DNA of 49,714 nt, from positions 1 through 49,714 of the IMG/VR virus record IMGVR_UViG_3300033052_000132; one strand, 5' to 3'. Position 1 is the first letter of the stretch, and every line of letters starts with the position of its first letter. The position numbers and the translations under genes are program-made. Origin of the DNA: a virus. Below, one piece after another: positions 27,757 to 36,455 of the stretch. The notes under the pieces are model-generated. The model saw nothing but the letters and a program-made list of their open reading frames with translations, ran no database searches and was not told the DNA's origin.

Positions 27757-28533
27757 ATGAGAAACTTTTTCCAGATCCTGGAGATTAGGGACCACGGGAA
27801 CCTGATGACCCGTGACGACCTCAAGGAGAGGTTGCGCTCGCACAGTCCTGACAAGCACTACGTCTATGTCATTTGGAGATGCGATAAGCCCCATTGCGAG
27901 CCGATGTATGTCGGCAAGGGTAAGGGCCGAAGGGTATTTAATCACTTCTACGCCAAAGACCGCACGAACCTTCTGAAGAAGGCGATCTGCGACAAAATGC
28001 GCCGCAAAGGTTTCGAGCCCATCTACTCCCTGATCGGCGTTGAGATGACCGATGAAGAGGCGATGGAATTGGAAACGTCCGCCATTCGGAAGGTTGGACG
28101 TATTATTGAACGGAAAGGCCCGCTGACCAATTTCACCGAAGGAGGTGAAGGATCTGCAGTGACCCGAAAGCGAGGCGCGAACCATGGTCGGGCTCGCGCA
28201 GTGGTTGCCGGTGGTGTTCGGTTTGAGATGATGTCACAGGCTGCAAATGCCTTGAACATCTCGCTTTCGAACATCCACCTGCGAATTTCTACCGGTTGGC
28301 AGGGGTACTATTACGTCGATGAGGGGCAGCGTTCCAGAAGTAAACCGCCGAAGGGATCTCCAGAGCATATTTCCCGAATGAGGGCCGTGTGTCGTAATTC
28401 AGCCCAGAAAGTGTCAGTTGACGGGATAATGTTCAAGTCTCTTAGCGCCGCTGCGACACATTTGGGCGTTTCCTACGCTACCGTAAGAAATAGATGTCGC
28501 AGCGGCTACTCTGGATATTCTTTCGTCAACTAG
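27757..28533 (+). CDS. GIY-YIG homing endonuclease with two NUMOD-like repeats
   Basis: A 258-residue protein on the opposite strand, between the tail chaperone and tail tube genes. 'HYVYVIWRC' and 'MYVGKGKGRRVFNHF' form the GIY-YIG catalytic core near residues 32-63 (Tyr and Arg of that motif present), with 'MELETSAIRKVG' following. After a linker there are two similar DNA-binding units, 'GVRFEMMSQAANALNISLSN' and 'GIMFKSLSAAATHLGVSYAT', as in NUMOD modules. The first ATG with usable spacing is 27757; 27727 and 27805 are alternatives. It ends with TAG inside the palindrome CTAG, which also supplies the stop for the tail tube gene on the other strand. Confidence 0.8.
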   Translation: MRNFFQILEIRDHGNLMTRDDLKERLRSHSPDKHYVYVIWRCDKPHCEPMYVGKGKGRRVFNHFYAKDRTNLLKKAICDKMRRKGFEPIYSLIGVEMTDEEAMELETSAIRKVGRIIERKGPLTNFTEGGEGSAVTRKRGANHGRARAVVAGGVRFEMMSQAANALNISLSNIHLRISTGWQGYYYVDEGQRSRSKPPKGSPEHISRMRAVCRNSAQKVSVDGIMFKSLSAAATHLGVSYATVRNRCRSGYSGYSFVN

Positions 28534-29717
28534 AACGTAAAGTTCACACATGTGGACCTGTTGAGCGCGTCGATCAGCAGGTTTCCGTTTTCCATGATCA
28601 GGCCGCCGCCGAGGTCGGGGCTCTGATAGTCGAGGCGGCCGTCCGTCACGACGATCTGCACGAGATTGCCGAGGCCGGTGCCCCACTGTGCGAAGAACGA
28701 CATGTAGCCCTGCGCATCTGCCAGAGCGAGCGGGTCGAACGTCGCGGGCAGGTACTTCTGGCGCGTCATGCTCAGGCTGTGAGTGAGCGCAACGATGTCG
28801 GAGATGTCGCTGCCGTCCGCACGGTTCGGGTTGGGCGCGCTTTCCGTCTGCACGCCAAGATCCAGCGTGAAGTTCTGGAAACCAAGACGGGTCTGGGCGA
28901 GCCAGCCATCGCCATCCTTGTAGAAGGGAACGGCGCCGAGAGCCGGAACCGATGGCGTTGCCTGCGCAGCATGTGTGGAGATCATCGCATCGAGCGTTAC
29001 CTGCACCTCCGGGTAAGCCGCGTTGTCGCGGGTGGAGGTCGGAACGACGATCTGCAGCGAGGTCAGACGGCAGTTCATCAGGTCGAAGCGGTGGCCGTCC
29101 AGCCAGACCGAGTGCGACAGAATGATGGGATCGCTCGCGGTGACATCGCGCATGTACCCAAGCTGCGGCGGGATCTGGTAGTTACCCGTGACAGCCGAAC
29201 CGAAGGTTTCCACGAAGGTTGCGACCTTGGCGGCGGTATAAGCCCGGATCGCCGTCATGCGGGTCTTGTAGTCCGTGCCCATGCTGGCGAGGCTGATTGC
29301 CATCCCCTTGTAGATGTCAGCCGTTGCAGCAGCGCCAGCACCAAGGGTCAGTGCTGTGGTGGTGCCGGCCGAGCCTGCTTCCGCAGCAGCCGGGATGGCC
29401 GTTGCCGTGCGCAGTTCGGTCATCTTCGCAGCTTGGAAGAGGCGGCCGAGCAGGAAGGCGTTTGCAGCAGGAACCACGGTGCCAGCGGGCGGGCGCAGCT
29501 TTACGGTGTAGCCGAGCGTGACGCGCTTGCCGGCGACCTGATCCGCGTTCTTCGCGGGCGAGCCGGTGTATTCGTCGTTGGCGATGTTCACGGATTCGAT
29601 CTGAAGGCTCAGGTTCGAAACCGGCATGAGGTCGGCGGGCTGGGTCGGCGTGGTGAACACGTCCACTACCGACTGGATCGCGATGGCGACCGCCGTGTTG
29701 TTCGACTTAAGGGCCAT
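28530..29717 (-). CDS. major tail tube protein
   Basis: A 395-residue protein beginning 'MALKSNNTAVAIAIQSVVDV' and containing 'VNIANDEYTGSPAKNADQVAGK', split here after residue 42; that opening is typical of siphovirus tail tube subunits of the V type. The rest is beta-rich with repeated domains ('TLDLGVQTESAP', 'VQIVVTDGRLDYQSP'). It lies after the tail terminator gene and before the chaperone gene, as in lambda. The stop is a TAG shared in CTAG with the convergent homing endonuclease. Confidence 0.8.
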   Translation of the reverse strand: MALKSNNTAVAIAIQSVVDVFTTPTQPADLMPVSNLSLQIESVNIANDEYTGSPAKNADQVAGKRVTLGYTVKLRPPAGTVVPAANAFLLGRLFQAAKMTELRTATAIPAAAEAGSAGTTTALTLGAGAAATADIYKGMAISLASMGTDYKTRMTAIRAYTAAKVATFVETFGSAVTGNYQIPPQLGYMRDVTASDPIILSHSVWLDGHRFDLMNCRLTSLQIVVPTSTRDNAAYPEVQVTLDAMISTHAAQATPSVPALGAVPFYKDGDGWLAQTRLGFQNFTLDLGVQTESAPNPNRADGSDISDIVALTHSLSMTRQKYLPATFDPLALADAQGYMSFFAQWGTGLGNLVQIVVTDGRLDYQSPDLGGGLIMENGNLLIDALNRSTCVNFTF

Positions 29718-29741
29718 TGAGGCGTCCTTTCTTTACGAGGG

Positions 29742-29918
29742 TCAGGCCGGGTCCGCGGCAGCGGCAGGCGTGTCCGGAGCGGCCTCTTCGGCGGCAACGG
29801 TGGTGGTGGCCGATGCAATCACCTTGTCATCGATCGGCTTGTTCTTCTTTGCGACATCGTGGAGCGCGTTCATGTCGACGCTCCCCGTGCCCAGAGGCGG
29901 GCAAACGAGTTCGGCCAT
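29742..29918 (-). CDS. hypothetical small protein in the head-tail region
   Basis: A 58-residue acidic protein with AAAGGA before ATG 29918; an upstream in-frame start at 30062 overlaps the tail terminator gene and has a low-complexity leader, so it is not preferred. 'MAELVCPPLGTGSVDMNALHDVA' (split after residue 15) is followed by an Ala/Pro-rich tail. Position between tail terminator and tail tube genes suggests a structural accessory. Function unknown. Confidence 0.5.
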   Translation of the reverse strand: MAELVCPPLGTGSVDMNALHDVAKKNKPIDDKVIASATTTVAAEEAAPDTPAAAADPA

Positions 29919-29937
29919 GGTCTGTCCTTTCGGGGGT

Positions 29938-30408
29938 TTAGAAGGTCTGCCCGCCCATCCCGAGGATGGTGAACCAGTCATTGCGGGGGGTGAAAAACTG
30001 GACGGTGGTTTGCAGAGAGGCGGAGTCTGCGTCCCTGCCGGTTGCTCCGGCAGAGGCGACATCGACCTCTTGAATGTCCTGAAGCCGTTGGCCCACCGAT
30101 CGGTCGGAGGCGATGGCGGCGACGATGTGGGCGATGGTTTCTTGGCAGGCCCGGCTGATCGAGCCCGCTGCCTGTGTGATGCCTATCGCCTCAAATTCGA
30201 TTGTGGCGCTGTGCAGCGTTTGATTCTGCTCATCTGCCTGGTCCATTGTCCAAGCCACGGTGTAAACGCGGATGACCTTATCCATCTCGGCAGGGACGGC
30301 GACATCATCGCTCTCATCAACGAGCACGGTGTAGGAGGCGAGCGCCGGCCACGCGCGAATTTGCGCAGCCAGAGCGTTCTCGATCTTGGCGAGGGCGGTG
30401 TCAGGCAT
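29938..30408 (-). CDS. tail terminator-like protein
   Basis: A 156-residue alpha/beta protein ('ALAAQIRAWPALASYTVLVDE', split) with 'VIRVYTVAWTMDQAD' and a C-terminal 'TTVQFFTPRNDWFTILGMGG'. It lies between the head-tail joining gene and the tail tube gene, where siphoviruses encode the tail terminator (lambda U/Z equivalents) that caps the tail before it joins the head. It overlaps the previous gene by eight bases. Confidence 0.65.
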   Translation of the reverse strand: MPDTALAKIENALAAQIRAWPALASYTVLVDESDDVAVPAEMDKVIRVYTVAWTMDQADEQNQTLHSATIEFEAIGITQAAGSISRACQETIAHIVAAIASDRSVGQRLQDIQEVDVASAGATGRDADSASLQTTVQFFTPRNDWFTILGMGGQTF

Positions 30409-30742
30409 TGACCTTCACCAGTTCGAACTCCCAGTGCTTGCCATCTTGAGAGCGGCGCACGTTGGTCGGCTTGTAGATCGATGCCCCAAGGCGCGAGATG
30501 CGCACGCGGTCGGATTCGATGGGGCGGCGCGGAAGATCTGTGGCGAGCATCTGCAGAGAAATGTCCTGCGAGATCACCGTACCGGTCGACAGATCCCGAA
30601 TTGCATCAGCGAAATCGCCGTATGCCTTCATCGGGACATAAGAACCGCCTGCGAGTTTGAACTCCAGACTGTCACCAAGCACATCCATGCAGGTGCGGTT
30701 GAGGAATTGATCCTCCAGATCTTCCAACGCCGGGAACGTCAT
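30401..30742 (-). CDS. head-tail joining protein (FII-like)
   Basis: A 113-residue protein with 'MTFPALEDLEDQFLNRTCMDVLGD' (split) and 'GDSLEFKLAGGSYVPM', plus 'KHWEFELVKV' at the end. The length, position after the FI-like gene, and barrel-like strand pattern fit the phage head-tail joining family of lambda FII. It probably completes the connector so that tails attach. Confidence 0.65.
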   Translation of the reverse strand: MTFPALEDLEDQFLNRTCMDVLGDSLEFKLAGGSYVPMKAYGDFADAIRDLSTGTVISQDISLQMLATDLPRRPIESDRVRISRLGASIYKPTNVRRSQDGKHWEFELVKVNA

Positions 30743-31011
30743 ACGGGAGCGCCTTGCTCGCCTTCGCCTTCACCCTCAGCGGGAGGGCCATTTTCGCCAA
30801 CCGGCGCGCCCGGAAGAACGATTTCGACTGTGGGAGCCTCATAGCCCTTCGGGGGCTTTACGAAGCCTTCGTCAATGAAGCTCTGTACCGAGTGCTCGGG
30901 TACGTTGACCTTCTTGGCCTTGCTGTTGTCCGGATCGCCATGGATGATGCCATGGCCGGAAACGAAGCGCGAGAATGGCATCAGTGCGATGCAAGTGATG
31001 AGTTCCGACAT
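30739..31011 (-). CDS. FI-position head accessory protein
   Basis: A 90-residue protein. The C-terminal third is Pro/Glu/Gly-rich ('GEGEGEQ'), the N-terminal half compact ('GHGIIHGDPDNSKAKKVNVP'). It lies between the major capsid gene and FII-like gene, so it takes the position of lambda FI, although the sequence does not allow a confident match. It overlaps the next gene by four bases. Confidence 0.45.
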   Translation of the reverse strand: MSELITCIALMPFSRFVSGHGIIHGDPDNSKAKKVNVPEHSVQSFIDEGFVKPPKGYEAPTVEIVLPGAPVGENGPPAEGEGEGEQGAPV

Positions 31012-31044
31012 GAGCCGGTTCCTTTGTTTGGAATGGGAAAGGGA

Positions 31045-31070
31045 AGGGCCGCCCCGGCAGAAGCGGCCCT
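31045..31070 (-). terminator. hairpin after the major capsid gene
   Basis: AGGGCCGC (31045-31052) pairs with GCGGCCCT (31063-31070), and TCCCTTTCC follows on the minus strand. This weak terminator may lower expression of genes after the capsid, as is common below very highly expressed capsid genes. Confidence 0.55.
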
Positions 31071-31077
31071 AATTCGA

Positions 31078-32118
31078 TCAGGCGCCCGAACGTCCCTGCA
31101 GGAGTGCCTGCGGTGCAAGGCACATATCGAGGCGGTACGAAGCCACGTCGATTTCCACGAACTCGTTGTAGCCCGAGGGATCGGGAACAACCTTGGAGTA
31201 GAACTCCTGCCCGAGGGTGTTGACCACTTCGAACGATTCACCCGGCGAATAGACCGACTGGAAAACGTCCTGGATGCCGACCGGGATGAAGCGGCACTTG
31301 GTCGAGCCGATCGCCACGGTCGAGTTGTCGTCCGTGCCGCGGTAGTTCACCCATTCGATGTTGCCGAAGGTGAACGAACCGTATGCCTGGCCGATGCCGT
31401 CCGCATTGCCGCGAAGGCCCTGAGCGGCCTGCCAGTTGAGGTAGCTGACGCGGACTTCCGAGTTGGCGATCAGGGCGTCGTAGAAGGCATCGCCGCAGAG
31501 CGCGACGATACGAGCGCCCGGCGTCCAGCGACCACCGAGAGCCTGGATCATCGGGCGGATGACCGTCTGGCGCAGGTAGCCGGTGACATCGGTACGCGAT
31601 GCCCAGTTGAAGCCGATTTCGGTCGGCGGCGTGATGCCGAACTCGGTGTAAAAGTTGCGGATCGTGGTGGTGCCATCCGAGTCCAGCACGATACCGTTGA
31701 TGGCGCCCAGCTTGTGATACTCGCTGGTCAGGCGAAGACGGCGGAGCAGCTTTTCCTGACGCTGGGCCACAACCATCTGCATCGCTTCGGTTTCGGTTTC
31801 GGAACCGAAAGCGCGCACGCCCTGAATTTCCGCCGCCCGAAGCGTGTCGTACTGGCGAAGGCGAACGGTCGAGAAGTCGCGCATGGTGCGGCGATCACGG
31901 CCGATACCAGTGCGGGGCGAACCGCGCTCGGTGGTCGGGATGAGGGCGAGGGTGCCATCGCCGATCATTTCGATTTCAAAACGCTCGGTGGTGATGGGGT
32001 TCGGCGTGAAGATGCCGAGCGTGTCGAGGAACGAGGGGACGGTCTTGATGTCCCGGATCGCGTTCGTCATCTCAATGATGTTGAAAGCGTCCTGACGGAA
32101 AACGTCGAAAGTAGCCAT
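31078..32118 (-). CDS. major capsid protein (lambda E-like)
   Basis: A 346-residue major capsid protein of the lambda gpE family. Beginning 'MATFDVFRQDAFNIIEMTNA', with 'VPSFLDTLGIFTPNP' and 'TTERFEIEMIGDGTLALIP' (19 residues), then 'NEFVEIDVASYRLDMC' near the C-terminus. Usual family length is about 340. It assembles the icosahedral shell with the decoration protein encoded just upstream and is probably not cleaved at its N-terminus. Confidence 0.9.
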   Translation of the reverse strand: MATFDVFRQDAFNIIEMTNAIRDIKTVPSFLDTLGIFTPNPITTERFEIEMIGDGTLALIPTTERGSPRTGIGRDRRTMRDFSTVRLRQYDTLRAAEIQGVRAFGSETETEAMQMVVAQRQEKLLRRLRLTSEYHKLGAINGIVLDSDGTTTIRNFYTEFGITPPTEIGFNWASRTDVTGYLRQTVIRPMIQALGGRWTPGARIVALCGDAFYDALIANSEVRVSYLNWQAAQGLRGNADGIGQAYGSFTFGNIEWVNYRGTDDNSTVAIGSTKCRFIPVGIQDVFQSVYSPGESFEVVNTLGQEFYSKVVPDPSGYNEFVEIDVASYRLDMCLAPQALLQGRSGA

Positions 32119-32201
32119 TGGCTTGTTTCCTTGAGGTATGCAGAGCCGTTCCCGGAAGCGAGGTGCTACCGGGTTGCGGCTTCAGCGAATTTTCGGAGGG
32201 G

Positions 32202-32579
32202 TTAGCGGACCTTGATGCCGAGGGCGGCGAGAGCGGCGATGGCCGCAGTCCGGTTCGGAGCGGAAATGCCGGCAGGCCACACGAGCAGGTTGCCGTTCAC
32301 TTCGACCGAGATGCCAGGGGCTCCAACGATACCAGCGGTGCGCTTGTCACCGCCCGAAGCATCGGTTGCCGGGCCGAGGATGGCAGCGGCGTTCTGCGAA
32401 CCATCAGCGCCAGCGGTGTTGAGGATGGTGTATTTGCCCGAGGCAGTGATCTTGCCGAGGACAGTGCCAGCCTTCAGGTTCTGGCCCGAAATGAGGGTAA
32501 ACGATTCACGGCTGAAGTCGCCGTTGTTTTCCGAAACAAGGAATTCCCAGTTCCGGTTGTTTTCCGTGAGAGTGGTCAT
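32202..32579 (-). CDS. head decoration protein (gpD-like)
   Basis: A 125-residue protein with 'SRESFTLISGQNLKAGTVLG', 'YTILNTAGADGSQNAAAILG' and 'AAIAALAALGIKVR', the pattern of lambda gpD-type decoration proteins that clamp the expanded capsid at its three-fold axes. Position between scaffold and major capsid genes agrees. Confidence 0.85.
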   Translation of the reverse strand: MTTLTENNRNWEFLVSENNGDFSRESFTLISGQNLKAGTVLGKITASGKYTILNTAGADGSQNAAAILGPATDASGGDKRTAGIVGAPGISVEVNGNLLVWPAGISAPNRTAAIAALAALGIKVR

Positions 32580-32608
32580 GGTTGGGTTCCTTCCCTAAGG
32601 ACCGGGGG

Positions 32609-33238
32609 TTACTTGAAGCCGCGCAGGCTGTTCACGCGAGCCGTAGCCCGCGCCCATCCTGCCGAAGGATTGGGCTTGTTGGCGGATGCACCGCCGTTGC
32701 CCGCATCGATGTTCGAATTGCCCGTTTCGTCGATCGCTGCGCGCATCTCAGCACGAGCGGCGGCTTCGGGGTCCACGCCGGCCGCAGCCGAAGCAGAGGT
32801 GGTAGCGGGGGTCTTGCCAAGCAGCTTGACCAGCCCGGAGGCAGAAAGGCCGGCGAAGTCATCATCGGCCAGCATGGAAAGGGCCAGTTCGGCCTTGCCC
32901 TTGCAGTTAGGATTAGTGGCAACGGCGGCGGCCACTGCCTTGACGCGATCGGTGGAGGCGTTGGCGGATGCTCCGTCCTTGCCTTCCATCTTGTCTTCCG
33001 GATCGCTGTCGCCGCCCTTGTCGTCATCGTCGCCGTCCTCGCTGCCCTTTTCCTTGCCTGGCTTCATCTCGGCTTCGGCCGAGGCTGCTGCCGTAGGGGC
33101 GAGGGTGGCTGCGATCGCGGCCTTCTGTTCGTCCGTCATCTCGGCGAGCAGGTCATCGGTCTGCAACTCGGCGATCGTGGTCACGCCGTTTCCAGCGCGC
33201 ACGAACCCCTTAAGCAGCCCCGTGGAGGCTACAGTCAT
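32609..33238 (-). CDS. capsid scaffold-like protein (Nu3 position)
   Basis: A 209-residue protein with a strongly acidic stretch ('GSEDGDDDDKGGDSDPED') near residues 65-83 and a flexible Ala/Ser-rich remainder with a basic C-terminus ('ARATARVNSLRGFK'). It lies directly after the S49 protease gene, in the Nu3 position, where lambda-like phages encode a scaffold that the protease removes. In lambda Nu3 is in-frame with the protease; here it is a separate gene. Sequence conservation is low, so the role rests on position. Confidence 0.65.
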   Translation of the reverse strand: MTVASTGLLKGFVRAGNGVTTIAELQTDDLLAEMTDEQKAAIAATLAPTAAASAEAEMKPGKEKGSEDGDDDDKGGDSDPEDKMEGKDGASANASTDRVKAVAAAVATNPNCKGKAELALSMLADDDFAGLSASGLVKLLGKTPATTSASAAAGVDPEAAARAEMRAAIDETGNSNIDAGNGGASANKPNPSAGWARATARVNSLRGFK

Positions 33239-33260
33239 AGGTAGTCCTTTCTTGTGAAGA

Positions 33261-34157
33261 TCAGCGGGCTAGAGCAGCTACCGCGTCGAAGATGGCCTCA
33301 GGTGTATCCACCCCATCGACGAGGCCAACGTCGAGGGCGTGAGGGCCGGTGTACCAGTCGCCTTCCATGAGACGGACTGCTCCGGGAGAGAGCGGGCGAC
33401 CTTCTGAGACATGCTGGCAAAAAATTCGCCAAGTCTCGTCAACCCATAGTCCCAACTTCGTAACCGTCTCGGCGTCAGCCTTTTCGTATGGTCCGCCGCG
33501 CGCCTTACGCTCGCCGGCACGGATCATCTTCACTTCAATACCGCCCTTCTGCAGCCCTTTGGTCATGTCGACCATGAGGGTATAGACGCCGATTGAGCCG
33601 ACGATGCCGGTTTGTGTAGTGTAGATCCGATCACAAGATGAGGCGATCGCATATGCCGCCGAGCAAGCCATCTCGTTAGCAAACGCAATGATGGGCTTTC
33701 CACCGCCGCGGAGGCCCATCCTACGCAGTTTCTTGGCAAAGTCGAAACAGCCAGCCACTTCGCCGCCGGGGCTATTGATGTCGAGCAAGATGGCGCCGAC
33801 TTCCTTGTTGTTCTGCGCATCCTCAATGACACGCTCAAGGCAATCATAACCGACCATGCCCGACCAAGGAGAGACGCCGCCAAGGCGGTGCACCAAGGTT
33901 CCCTCAATCGGAATGCGGGCAACGCGCTCTTCAATGGTGTATTGGCGGCGAGCAGGGCTCTTAGGCTCCTCTTCCGCCATCCAATCGGATGCCTGAAGGC
34001 GAAGCTGGGCGGCCTCCAATGAAGGCCCGTCAATCGTGTCCAACTTGGCGATGCCGAGGCGGTCGACCAGCGCAGCACAAAGCATCTCCGCCTTTTCGGG
34101 GCGAAGCATCAGCGGGGCGTTGAAAAGGCGGGATGCGACCCGCGCGAACTTGCTCAT
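33261..34157 (-). CDS. S49 family capsid protease (lambda C-like)
   Basis: A 298-residue SppA/ClpP-fold serine protease that matures the prohead. The catalytic Ser is in 'ACSAAYAIAS' (residue 166) and the general-base Lys in 'GERKARGG' (residue 218), the same spacing as the SppA family; 'SPGGEVAG' forms the oxyanion loop. The start overlaps the portal stop (ATGA). It cleaves the scaffold and portal in related phages. Confidence 0.9.
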   Translation of the reverse strand: MSKFARVASRLFNAPLMLRPEKAEMLCAALVDRLGIAKLDTIDGPSLEAAQLRLQASDWMAEEEPKSPARRQYTIEERVARIPIEGTLVHRLGGVSPWSGMVGYDCLERVIEDAQNNKEVGAILLDINSPGGEVAGCFDFAKKLRRMGLRGGGKPIIAFANEMACSAAYAIASSCDRIYTTQTGIVGSIGVYTLMVDMTKGLQKGGIEVKMIRAGERKARGGPYEKADAETVTKLGLWVDETWRIFCQHVSEGRPLSPGAVRLMEGDWYTGPHALDVGLVDGVDTPEAIFDAVAALAR

Positions 34158-35806
34158 GCTGCCACCTTCTTCTTGCGGGCTTCCTCATTGGGCTGGCCGT
34201 CGCCGTCGCGGTCATCTTGCGTGCCGCCAGCACCGCCATCTTCTGACCCGCCAGCATCGGCGGCTTTGACGTTGTGGTTGACGGGATCGAGTTTGTGTGC
34301 CTTGCGAGCGTTGGTGTACCAAGCCTCTTCGGCGAGAACGTCCGAGGGATCTCGGCCACCTTCAAGGATGCATTCGACCGTAGACTTGCGACCAGCAGCC
34401 GTGTCGGCATTGTTCGCGTCCGCTTCCTTCTTGGGATCGACCGAACCACGTCCCGGACCAATCCATTCGGCCATGCAGATCGCCGTCTTCTGGCGGTAGA
34501 AGTTGGCGGGGCCGCCCGGCACCTTCACAGCGCCATTGGCGACTTCGACCTCAAGCCACGCCGCGTAGATCGGGGTGAGGAAGTGCTGGGTGAAATAGAG
34601 GCGGTCTTCCATGAAGGAGCGCCACACTTCGTTGAGCAACGCGCGGGCGGAGGAATAATTGATCCCCGCCCAATCCTGCGAAAGCTGCGGGTAGCTGATC
34701 CCGAGCGAGCCAGCGATCTTCTGGAGGACGAAGCGGGCGAAGTCGGGATAGTTGCTGTTCGGGTGGTTCGACGGCCCGGCAACAACGTCTTCGTCCGGGA
34801 GCAGATGGCCGATCGATGCCCCATCCATTCGGATCGGGGTTTCACCGCGGTACTTCGCGTAAGCCTCAACCCAAGGGTCGACCTGGGCGTCATTGCTGTC
34901 CGGTGCCAGCATCCCCTTCACGTCTTCGGTTGTGCCCGGAGACTTGATGAAGAAGGACATGATTGCCGCCTTGAGAGCGGCTTCGACCTCTGCCCGATCC
35001 ACACGGTCGAGCATCTTGGAGGGGATCATCACCTCAGCGAGGCGGCTGATTCCACGGTTCTGCTCTGCACGGCGGGGCGAGTAGATGTGCAGGAACTTGG
35101 CGCGACCAGTGCGGCCCTTGGCCGGGATGTAATCCCAGCGAAGGTTGCGACCGTCCGGGGTCGGATCTTGAGGGTGGCCCGAGCGGACCCAGTAACCAAT
35201 CGGAGCGCCGTTTCCATCCATTGCCACGCCATTGCGGAGCAGCGGCCCCTCCATCGCCATGCGGTCGGCAGGGGTGGAAATCCGTTCCGGCTCAACCAGA
35301 AGGACGTTGGTGGTGTTGGACAGGCCACGCGCGTTGTCGCGGACCTCAGCAGCGGCTTCGCCGTCCCGCAGATAGCCGAGGTAAGCCAGCTTCGCTTGCG
35401 CTCCGAAAGTCAGGCGTTGGCGGGCGTCGTTCCGGTGGTCGATGTCGTTCGCCCAGACCTTGAAACGGTCCTGCACATCGGCAGTCCACTTCATGCGCCA
35501 TTCGAAGTCGCGGTTAAGCAGCGTGTGGACGGGCTGAGCCGAGAGCCGGATGTTGATGCCAATGACAGATTCAACGCGGCGATCCAGACCGCCATTGATC
35601 CAGCCATTGTTTTCATCCAGATCGCGAGCGCGACCTGCGATGACATCCCAGTCCCGGCCGTAAGTTGTGCCAGCAAAGCGAATGCCGGGATTCCAACCCG
35701 AGAACTCCGACAGGTCATGGCGTGCCGCATCGCGCGTATTCTGCCCAATCGCGAGCGCGTCTGCAGAAGGGCTGAAAAAGCCCTTGATGCGGTCCATCAT
35801 TCCCAT
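34154..35806 (-). CDS. portal protein (lambda B-like)
   Basis: A 550-residue lambda-family portal protein, the ring at one capsid vertex through which DNA enters and leaves. 'NNGWINGGLDRRVESVIG' near residue 50, 'FKVWANDIDHRNDARQRL', 'FLHIYSPRRAEQNRGISRLA' (20 residues) and 'LSQDWAGINYSSARALLNE' are typical. Length is close to the family norm (about 530). The C-terminal 40 residues are Gly/Asp-rich and basic at the end. Confidence 0.9.
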   Translation of the reverse strand: MGMMDRIKGFFSPSADALAIGQNTRDAARHDLSEFSGWNPGIRFAGTTYGRDWDVIAGRARDLDENNGWINGGLDRRVESVIGINIRLSAQPVHTLLNRDFEWRMKWTADVQDRFKVWANDIDHRNDARQRLTFGAQAKLAYLGYLRDGEAAAEVRDNARGLSNTTNVLLVEPERISTPADRMAMEGPLLRNGVAMDGNGAPIGYWVRSGHPQDPTPDGRNLRWDYIPAKGRTGRAKFLHIYSPRRAEQNRGISRLAEVMIPSKMLDRVDRAEVEAALKAAIMSFFIKSPGTTEDVKGMLAPDSNDAQVDPWVEAYAKYRGETPIRMDGASIGHLLPDEDVVAGPSNHPNSNYPDFARFVLQKIAGSLGISYPQLSQDWAGINYSSARALLNEVWRSFMEDRLYFTQHFLTPIYAAWLEVEVANGAVKVPGGPANFYRQKTAICMAEWIGPGRGSVDPKKEADANNADTAAGRKSTVECILEGGRDPSDVLAEEAWYTNARKAHKLDPVNHNVKAADAGGSEDGGAGGTQDDRDGDGQPNEEARKKKVAA

Positions 35807-35810
35807 GCGA

Positions 35811-36059
35811 TCAGTTCCTGTAAGCGAGGCTGATGGCGCTGCGGCGCCGGGTTGGCGTCAAGCCTTCTGCGATCTGCGCTTCCACCAATTCGGAGCGAAG
35901 CGTCTGAAGGTACTTTTCGAGATCGGGCAGGCCAGTGACCTCCACCGTTACGCGGCGGCCATCACGCCAGATGTCGACAAAGGCTTGGCCCAAAGCGACC
36001 TTCTGGCGCTGAGCCTCAACCTCTGAGATCCATGTCGTGATCTGCGAAGATGTCGCCAT
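35811..36059 (-). CDS. gpW-like head-completion protein
   Basis: An 82-residue protein. 'AFVDIWRDGRRVTVEVTGLP' (about 30-49) and 'EKYLQTLRSELVEAQ' match the beta-hairpin/helix core of gpW, which closes the connector and is needed before the tail joins. AGGGA upstream of ATG 36059 fixes the start. It lies directly before the portal gene, in lambda order, and downstream of a terminator. Confidence 0.75.
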   Translation of the reverse strand: MATSSQITTWISEVEAQRQKVALGQAFVDIWRDGRRVTVEVTGLPDLEKYLQTLRSELVEAQIAEGLTPTRRRSAISLAYRN

Positions 36060-36073
36060 TGGTTTCCCTAAAC

Positions 36074-36099
36074 GAAAAACGCCGCCCATTTGGACGGCG
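36074..36099 (-). terminator. rho-independent terminator after the fibre cassette
   Basis: On the minus strand CGCCG and CGGCG pair around a loop that has two further G-C pairs, then TTTTTCG follows. It lies between the fibre-associated gene (stop 36122) and gpW, so terminase/fibre transcription and head transcription appear to be separated here. Confidence 0.75.
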
Positions 36100-36121
36100 C
36101 GGAGTGACTGGTCGGAAGCCT

Positions 36122-36454
36122 TTAAGCTACGACTTGGAGCCCATGCTCAGCCAGGACGCCGGCCCAGTGCCCGGTGGAGTCTGTCTGGATCGAAACGGTC
36201 AAGGCGGAAGTGACCTCCACCACTTCAGCCGGCGTCATGCCGGGGACCGGAGGCACATTTCCCGAGCCCACCGCCGCCATCATTTCCACGAAGTCCTGCG
36301 TTACCCAAGCATGGAGGCCAAAGTGGGTTGCGGGCTCGGTTCCCGATGGCGACAGGGGAACGCTGTAGTTGTTCGGCCCCCAGCCCATTGCCTCGCCAAG
36401 CTGGTCGGCAAGAGCGTGCTGGGTGAGGGGAACAATCAAGACTGCACTTTGCAT
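36122..36454 (-). CDS. fibre-associated small protein
   Basis: A 110-residue protein just after the giant fibre-like gene. 'LGEAMGWGPNNYSVPLSPSG' (20 residues) and 'ATHFGLHAWVTQDFVEMMAA' (20 residues) resemble proteins that sit beside tail-fibre genes in alphaproteobacterial phages, where an assembly role is suspected. ATG 36454, with GAGGG upstream, starts next to the stop of the large gene. A terminator follows. Confidence 0.55.
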   Translation of the reverse strand: MQSAVLIVPLTQHALADQLGEAMGWGPNNYSVPLSPSGTEPATHFGLHAWVTQDFVEMMAAVGSGNVPPVPGMTPAEVVEVTSALTVSIQTDSTGHWAGVLAEHGLQVVA

Positions 36455-36455
36455 G

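Noticed and set aside
28494-29720. 408-codon plus-strand frame opposite the tail tube gene
   Set aside because: Antisense shadow; overlaps the homing endonuclease end and has no start signal.
30754-32205. 483-codon open frame on the plus strand opposite the major capsid gene
   Set aside because: It mirrors the capsid and downstream genes in GC-rich codons, has no ribosome binding site and no recognisable motif; the capsid protein on the minus strand is certain.
34274-35833. 519-codon plus-strand frame opposite the portal gene
   Set aside because: Antisense shadow of a confidently identified portal protein.
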